From positions 62,001 through 126,000 of the forward strand of contig NZ_QNQZ01000006.1 of NCBI RefSeq assembly GCF_003390935.1: a DNA stretch of 64,000 nt, read 5' to 3'. The notes beneath the pieces were generated by a model that was given only the letters and a program-made list of their open reading frames with translations, did no database searches and was not told where the DNA came from. Of this stretch, positions 16,589 through 25,500 are shown in pieces. The stretch is from Lewinella sp. IMCC34191. Lineage in GTDB: Bacteria; Bacteroidota; Bacteroidia; Chitinophagales; Saprospiraceae. How positions within the stretch are numbered: position 1 is the first letter of the stretch; every line of letters starts with the position of its first letter. The position numbers and the translations under genes are program-made.

Positions 16589-19500
16589 ATGAAATCTTTT
16601 TATTTGACGGCCATTGGTCTGGCCGTACTCTTCCATTCGGTCTCCCTTTTCGCAAGCGGCCCCACCGGGCCCGTTCTCTCCTTCGACCGGGCCAGTATCA
16701 CCCTGGAATACGACGGGCGGTCATCCGCGCCCGTAGCCGTGGTGGGCCTGACGACCAGTGACGGGAGCACCCCGGTGATCACCCTTTCGGACGATCCACA
16801 CGCCGGGAACTGGCTGATCTATCCATCGCTGGCCTCCCCGGGGCAGTTTACGGTGGCGGTGCGGTCCGGCCTGCCGGTGGGTACCTACCAGACTAATCTC
16901 ATAGCTACCGCGCCGGACTATGATGCGGCGGAGATTTCCATCTCCCTCCACGTAACCGGTGAAGGGGCGCAACAGCCGCGCGTGATCGCTGCGTATCCGC
17001 CAACGGGCAGCCGGGGCGTGCCGACTTCCATTTCCCTGTCGGCCAATGACCTGTATTTACCGAACCCCGTGGACGGGATCTACGGCGTGGCGAACGAGAG
17101 TATTGACCCGGCTACCGTCTACTTGACCAAATTGCCGTCTGGCGCAACCGTGCCCGCCACCGTCAACGGAACGGGTGGTGGCGATGCGATCAACCTGACG
17201 CCGCTCCTTCCCCTGGAAGCCAATACGACTTACCGTTTTACCATTGCCGGGGTAACCGACTTGTCCGGTAGCCCCTTCGAGGTATACCAATCGACCTTTA
17301 CGACGGGAACCGGTGGCGGCGACTCGGGGGGGAATCTCGGGCAGGTAGCCTTCCGTTCAGCGGGTGCCGTGACTTCCGGACAGCAGTATACCTCCCTGAC
17401 GATCGGCCCAGACGGCAAACTTTATGGTTTGTCCATTACCGGTACCATCGACCGGTGGGACATAGCGGAAGACGGTTCGCTGGCCGGCCGTCAAACCCTT
17501 ACCGTGCTGCCCGACACCTATGGCGTGCGCTCGGCAATCGGATTCACCTTCGCCCCGTCGGCAACCGCCGATAACCTGGTCGCCTACGTCACCCACTGCT
17601 CCGGCACCCTCAATAACGCACCGGCCTGGGACGGCAAACTGAGCCGGCTAAGCGGTCCTGACCTGGAGAATGAAGCCCTGGTGATCACGAATCTGCCCCG
17701 CTCGCGCCGGGATCACCTCACGAACAGCATCGCCTTCCGCCCCGGCGAAGATCGCGTCCTCTACTTCCTCCAGGGAAGCAACACCGCCGGCGGAGCGCCG
17801 GATAATGCCTGGGGAAATCGCCTGGAACGCCTGCTTTCGGCCTCCGCCTTACGGCTCGACCTGGACAAACTCCCCGAATCGGCGTGGCCACTGAACGCCA
17901 AGACCACCATGAACGCGGCGGCCATCAATGCCGTGGATACCTATAGCCCCACCCTGGGCCCGGGCACCGGCACCTACACCGAAAACGGACAGGTGTACCC
18001 CGACGATGGTACGTACAATCCGTACTTCACGGAAGCGCCCCTCACCCTCTTCGCTACCGGCATACGGAACGCCTACGACCTCGTCTGGCACTCCAACGGT
18101 CAACTCTACGTACCCACCAACGGCACCGCCGCGGGCAGCAACTCCCCGGCTTCCATCGATGGAACGCGCCGACCAGATGGCAGCCTCTACTCCGGGACCG
18201 GTTACCCGCCCGTCCCGGGAGCGCTCGCTAACAATACCCAGCGGGACTGGTTGTTTCGCATCGACCCCGGTCAGGCAGCCGGCTATTACGGCCATCCCAA
18301 TCCCCTCCGGGGCGAGTTCGTTCTAAACCGCGGCTCGGTCGACGTCTCGACCTACCCCGCCGGGGTTATCGCCGATCCGAATTACCGGGGGGCGGCCTAC
18401 GATTTCGCCTACAATAAATCGCCTAACGGCGTGATCGAATACCGGAGCAATGCCGAAAACGGCAACCTACAGGGTGCCCTGCTGGTCTGCCGCTACAGCG
18501 GGGGCAGCGACCTTATCGCCCTGATGCCGGACGGCCCGAACGGGGATATCCAAACGATCAAGATCGGCATACCCGGCTTCACGGGCTTCACCGACCCGCT
18601 CGACCTGACCGAGGACGTCAACACGGGGAACCTCTACGTATCGGATTTCGGCACCGGAGAGATCGTGTTGCTGAAACCCACCAATCAGGCTACCGCCCAA
18701 CCCGCCATTACCCTGAGCCGGAAGGACGTCGTAGTGGACGCCACCGTCGGTGAGCAGGTCAAAGTAACACTGTACGTAGCCAACGTCGGGAATGCCCCCC
18801 TCCTGAACACCTTCGTCAACCTGCAGGGGCCTGAGGCCGCCGCCTTCGCGATCGAGGCTACGCAGCTCCCCGACGAGTTGCTCCCGAATAGTTCGGCTTC
18901 CGTTGAGGTCACTTTCCAACCCGCCACGGCCGGAGTCAAATTCGCCAGCCTCACCCTCGGCGGTAGCAACGGCCAACCGACGACGATCCCGCTCAACGGA
19001 CTCGGTCGGCGCGGTACCGAAGCAGCCGAACAGCCCTCCCTGCAGGAAATTTTCAACGTCCTCCGTCTTGACGTGGACAGCGGCGATGAGGACCCCACGA
19101 CCAGTACGTTCGACGTGAGCGGAAATGACTACAACCGCCTGCTCGGCGACGAGCTGGATCTCCAGCAGTTTCAGCGGGCCAGCGACGGCCCCGTGACGGT
19201 CGAAGTCCTGGCCGCCTTCGACGCGGAGTCCGTCGACCCCGTCACCGCACTCGGCTGGTACACCGGCGAAGATGCAGCCAACGCCACCGAGGTACTAAGC
19301 ATCTCGAACGCGCTGAGCGGCAACGGACAGTCGCTGTACCCCACGGTGACGGGCGCCGCCAGCTTCGACCCCGGCCGCGCGGCCTTCGGCCTGTATTCCC
19401 GCTGGCCGGTAGCGGCCGACCGCCTGGTATTTGGCGAGCATGCAAGGAACACCTTCGATCCCCTCGTCAGCCGCCACCTGCGCGTGTACCCCTACCCGGG

Positions 19501-22500
19501 CGAGGAGGATGCCTACATTCTCGCCTTTGAGCGAGAAACGGCCGGCTACGAATACCAGGACCTGGTGGCGGTGGTCCGCAACGTCGAAGCCGCGACGGGT
19601 ACCACCGTTACGGCCCTACCGAAGGAATTGCTGTTCGAAACGACGGTCGATACCGACGGCAATGCCACTATGACTGCCACCGTGCAGCTGCGCAACGAGG
19701 GCACGGCACCCGTGGAAATCAGCAGCAGCGCATTTACCGGCGCATTCGCGGATCAATACCGTATGGACGACCCGGCAGGCATTGTCCTGCTACCCGGGGT
19801 GGACCGAAGTTTCGACGTTACGTATGCTCCGGACCGGACGTACGACCGCTTGGGCCACCAGCCCGCTTCCCTGTCCTTTTCATCCACCGGGCTTTCCGAA
19901 TCGGAGACCACCGTGGCGCTTCACGGCCTGAAGAAGGCTGGATTTGAAGGCGATGCGGAGCCTGCCTTACAGGATGTGTTATTGACCCTGGGCTACGGCG
20001 TCGACGTTGGCTGGACCACCCTGGCCAATCACCTCGATCCTTCGCCAATGGGCGAAGAGGTCATCACCCCCTACTTCCAGCTGGCCGGACCGGGTTCGGC
20101 CGAACTCATCCCGCTTGCCCGCTACTCCCCGGCCGGCGCGGTTCCTTTCGGCTGGTTTACCGATACGCCGGCCCCCAACCGGCACCAGCTCGCCACGCTT
20201 GCCGATGGCCTGGCGAACGCCCAGCGACTTTATCCGCCAACGGAAAGCGGCGGCACCCGATTCAACCCCCGCGATTCGATCTTCGGCGTCTACATCGACC
20301 TGCCGGAGCGAGACCGGTCCGATTACTCGACCGATGTCCAAAATGACGGGAACGTGCACCGGACCCGTGTTTATCCCGCCCGAGACCGTTCGGGGCAGCT
20401 GTTACCCAACACCTATATCCTTTGCTTCGAGGAAGCGGCCAATGGCGATTACCAGGATAACGTATTCCTGCTGCGCAACGTGAAGCCTGCGGGCGACGGC
20501 GCGCAGGTATTAAGCTTTATCGAGAACAGCATGTCGCTGTCGGCCATTCCCGGCCAATTCTCGGCGGCCTTCCACAACCGAATCAATGCCAGTGGCCCCC
20601 GGAGTGATCCGTCCATCACCCTAAGCTCGGATCGGCCGTGGATCGTCCTCCCTCAGGATGCCTTGGGCGGTGTAGACCTCCCCTTCGGCGTGGATGCCTT
20701 CGATCTGGAGGCCGGCAACTACAGCGCCACGGTCACCGCCACCTCCCCGGGGTACCTACCGACGACCGTAGCCATAGCCGTGGAAGTGAGCCGGGAAAAG
20801 ATCTACACCCTCAGGGTGAACTTCCAGGACGATAACTTCGACCCTCCAGCCGACTACGTGGCGGATATCGGGGAGGCGTTCGGCCTCCGCCCCGGAGGGC
20901 ACCAATACGGATGGATCGACCCCGTTAGTCGGCAACCTGCCGAAAATCTGGACAACGCGGAGGGCAAGTCCCGCGGCGTTCTAGTCTCCAGCCCGGACGT
21001 AGTCAAGCTGGTCTACTCCTTCAATGTGCTGGACAACGTGAAGCTGGAAACACCTCACCCCCGTCACTGGGAGGTCGCCGTACCCAATGGAAGCTACCGC
21101 GTGGCGGTAGGTATCGGCGATGTCAAGCTCCGGAACAGCCGCCATACCCTCCGCGTCGAGGGGGTCACGCTAGTCGACGACTTCATCCCCGAACCCGACA
21201 ATATGGTAACCTCCGCCACCGGTGTCGTGACCGTCAAAGACGGTAAACTTACCGTGGACGACATCGGCGTTGCGCCCTGGGGAAATACCAAGATCAGCTA
21301 TCTGCGTATCGAGCAGGTCAGCGGTCCGACCATCGCACCGGATGTACGCGCTTCCATTACCGGCCCGATGGACACCGAGGGCCATTATCGGGGCTCGGCG
21401 ATCGTGTCCCTCTCGGCTACCGACCGTTCCGGCGGATCGGAAGTTATCTCCCTCCGGTACAGCCTTGACGGAGCTCCCTTCACTGCCTACGAGCGGGCAC
21501 TTTCCCTGGCGCATACCGGTTCATCGTCGTTTGAAGCCCATTCCCTCAAGGTCCGGGCAGTGGATGCCCGCGGCAACGTCGGTGAACTGGATACAATGCT
21601 TACGGTGGCAGCCGCCAGTGGTGCCCTCCTACGCATCGAAAACATGAGCAAGCTGCGCACGACCGACTTATCCGTCCCGGGCGACCATCTCTTCTCGTTC
21701 CAACGCATAAAGGAGCCCGACATCATCAATGGCCAGCCTACCCGTGCACACGACCGTATCAAGGTGCGCATGCACAACGAGGGTACGGCACCGCTTACCG
21801 TTTACGGGTTTGAACTCGGCGATACGGCCCGCTTCGCCGTAGAAGGTTTCGATCCGGCGAACGGTCCGATCACGGTGCCCCCCGGAACCTATACGGATGT
21901 CACCGGCGTGTTCAAGGCCGTCGAGCCAAAGGGCGTAGGGAAGATCGTTTTCTACGATACTTTACGCATCCTATCGAATGCCGATAATGCCGGTGAGGTG
22001 CGGCCCGAGTTCCGGGGAGGATACATGCAGTACACGGAAGGAGGCAACGAGCTGTCGAACCAGAGCGTCTTCGAAACCCTCGGCTTCGGCACCGAGGTTG
22101 GTCGCGATGAAAACCGCAAACTGATTGTCCGGCCGAGTTCCGATCGCCCATCCGACGAGCGGGTAGACGCCGGCTACGAAGGCGATCTCATCCTGTCCGG
22201 CTACTTCGAACAGGCCGACCGGAGCCAGGAGGTGCGCATGATCCACCTCGGGGCCTTTCACGGATTTAGCGGTTCCCGCATGGAGCTACGCAACAGTTCC
22301 AACCAGGTGGTCTCCGGCATGTCCTACAACCACGGTAACTATTACTACAATAGTCTCCTTCCCCGTACCACCAACTTCAGCGATGAAATAGCGGGCGACC
22401 GGACAAGCACCATCAACGGGTCCTTCCAAATTTACATCGAAGGATACCGTTCGACCGGCCATGGCTACCAAAATTCCATAATGGGTATTCGGGTGTATAA

Positions 22501-25500
22501 AGCCAAGGATGCCGCGGGCAATGTAATACCCAACGCCTATATCGCTATCCAGGACTACGTCGGAAGTGGCTGCGACCAGGGGGGCGGAAACTGTGATTGG
22601 CAGGACAACATCGCCTACATCACCAACATTCGGCCGGTTGCCAAACCCAGCGCGGGAGAGATTGCCGACCGGCAGGTCGATGCGGGCACCGCGGATCGGT
22701 ACGTCTTAGGTGAGGTCTTCGACCGAGGTTATCCGGGCAACCGGCTTTCATTCACCGGGCGCCTTTCGGATGGATCTCCGCTTCCCGAATGGATCACCGT
22801 CGACCCCCGTACCGGAACGGTCAGTAGTCTGCCGCCCTATCAGGTGGCCGGCCGGTCATACGATCTCCGGATCACGGCGACGGACTACAACCTGGTGACG
22901 GCAACGGCAGGATTTCAACTTCGCATCACGGCCGATACCGGGCCCTGTGAAATAAACGCCAACGTGGATGGCCGGCAGAAAGTGATTTACTGTGCTGGGG
23001 CCTCTGTGGAATTACGCGGCTTTACCGGCAGCGGAATCTACCGCTGGACGGGACCCAACGGCTACACCTCCTCCCAACGGAATCCCAAGGTCACGGAGCC
23101 GGGCACCTATACGTTACGTTCGGGTACGCTGGCAAACGGAGACTGCGGCCGCGCGTCCACCGTCGTGGTCACGGAGGACTTCAGTCAAAGCCCTGCCCTG
23201 ACGATCTCGGCCAGCAGCCCCTACCTCAGTTGCACGGTCGGCACAGTGGTGCTTACTGCGGAGAGCGCGGCAGCAAACGCCACCTTCGCCTGGACGTCGA
23301 ACGGCCGGACGATCGGAACGGGGGCTACGCTCTCGGTTAGCAAGCCGGGTAGGTATGATCTTTCGGCCAGCACCGGCGACGGTTGCAGTACCGAAACCTC
23401 GATTACCGTAACGGAAGACTTTACGCCACCGAGTGCGGGCGTCGGGGGCACCGTTACGCTGTGCGAAGGAGCGGGTACGGTGAGCCTGTACGAGCAACTG
23501 GCAAGCCTGGGTGGTGAGCCCCAACCCGGCGGCCAATGGACGTTCTTCGATCGGCCGGTTACGGATGCCTTTGATACCGCCACCGGATTCCGGGGCACGT
23601 ATAGGTACACCGTCGGTGGCCGGGTCGGATGCGCCGCATCGTCCGCCGAGCTAGTCGTGCGGGTTATTGCATCCACGCGCTTCTACCGGGATGCCGATGG
23701 AGATGGCTTCGGTGATTCCGCCGTCGCCGTGGACGACTGCTCCGCTCCCGGAGGCTACGTCAGCAACGCGTCCGACTGCAATGACGCGAATCCGAACGTC
23801 CACCCCGGGGCCGCGGAGATTTGTGATGGAACGGATAACAACTGCGACGGAGCGGTGGATGAAGGCGCTGCGTGCGTAGCCAGCGGACCCGCCGTCCGCA
23901 TCAATGCGGGTGGTCCGGCTACCTATCACGACGGCATTTTATTCAGCGCGGACCAGCACTACTACGACGGAAACGCGTACACCAATTCGCGGGTAGACCT
24001 GCCCACCATTTACCAAAGCGAACGCACCAGTGGTGATCCTTTCTACGTCCGCTATTATTTCCCGCTGGAACGCGGCGAGTACCTGGTACGCCTTCACTTT
24101 GCCGAAATTTACTGGGGCGCACCCGGCGGGGGCAGCGGTGGAGACGGCAAGCGGATATTCGACGTCGTGGCGGAGAACACCAAACTCATGGATGACTACG
24201 ATATACACCGCGAGGTAGGTTCGTCTACGGCGGTGGTCAAGGAGTTTCGCGTCACCAATAACGACAACTATTTTTTCATATACTTCGACGGGCGTCGCTC
24301 CGAAGGCGGCGTTGACCAGCCAAAAATTTCGGCTTTAGAAGTCATCAGTATGGATGCCGCCGGTCCGAACGCCAGTCCCGTTGCCCGGGCCACGGCTACC
24401 CCCTCCGTGGGTACCGCTCCCCAGGCGGTTAGCCTGGACGGATCGTTATCTACGGACTCCGACGGCAGCATCGTCTCCTACCAGTGGAACTGGACCGGCG
24501 GTAGCGCCTCGGGTCCGAGTACCATGGTGACCCTGGAAGATGGCACCTACGAGGTGACCCTCACCGTGACCGATAACGACGGGGCACGGGACGCCGCTAC
24601 GGTGCAAGTAGAAATAGGAACGGAGATCGAGGATGCCGACGGAGACGGAATTGCCGACGAAGAGGACAACTGTCCCACCCGCTATAATCCCGAGCAAAAC
24701 GTGCTGACCTTTTACGCGGATGCGGACGGTGATGGCTACGGCGATCCGGCAAACAGCCTGCAAAGCTGCTTCCCTCCGGATGGTTACGTCACGAATAACG
24801 CGGATAATTGTCCGGACTATCCCAGTGACAACCTCACCGATACGGACGGCGACGGGTGGGGAGACGCCTGCGACGACGACGATGACAACGACGGCGTCCG
24901 CGACACGGACGACTGCGCGCCGCTGGATCGCGAAGTTTCCGCCCCCCGCTTGTTCTACGCCGACCGGGACGGCGACGGTTACGGCGATCCGGCGGAAGCC
25001 ACCCTAGCCTGTGTGCAGCCCGCCGGCTTCGTGACAAACGGATCGGATAATTGCCCCGCTACCGCCAACCCGGGGCAGGAGGATTCGGATGCTGATGGCA
25101 TTGGCGACAGTTGTACCGGCGCACCTTCCACTACAGCATACTGGCTGGAAGCCGAATGCGGGACGGTCGGAAGCGTCTGGACGATACGATACGACGATCA
25201 AGCCTCCGAAACGGGCTACGTGGACGCACGCGGGAATAACGACCTGCAGAACGCCCCGGCGGACGTGCCGGCTAACCAAGTTCGGCTGTCTATACCGAAC
25301 GGCCTGGCCGGCACCTACCACCTCTTTGCCCGGATCAGCGCAGCGGACCCCAGCAGCGACAGCTACTACTTCCGGATCAACGGAGGGAACTGGAATCCTT
25401 GGTACCGGAGCATCATCGCGGACGGCACTTTCCACTGGAATCGCCACCGGAATCAAATCGAATTGACGGACGGAATCAATACGATCGATTTTGCCTGGCG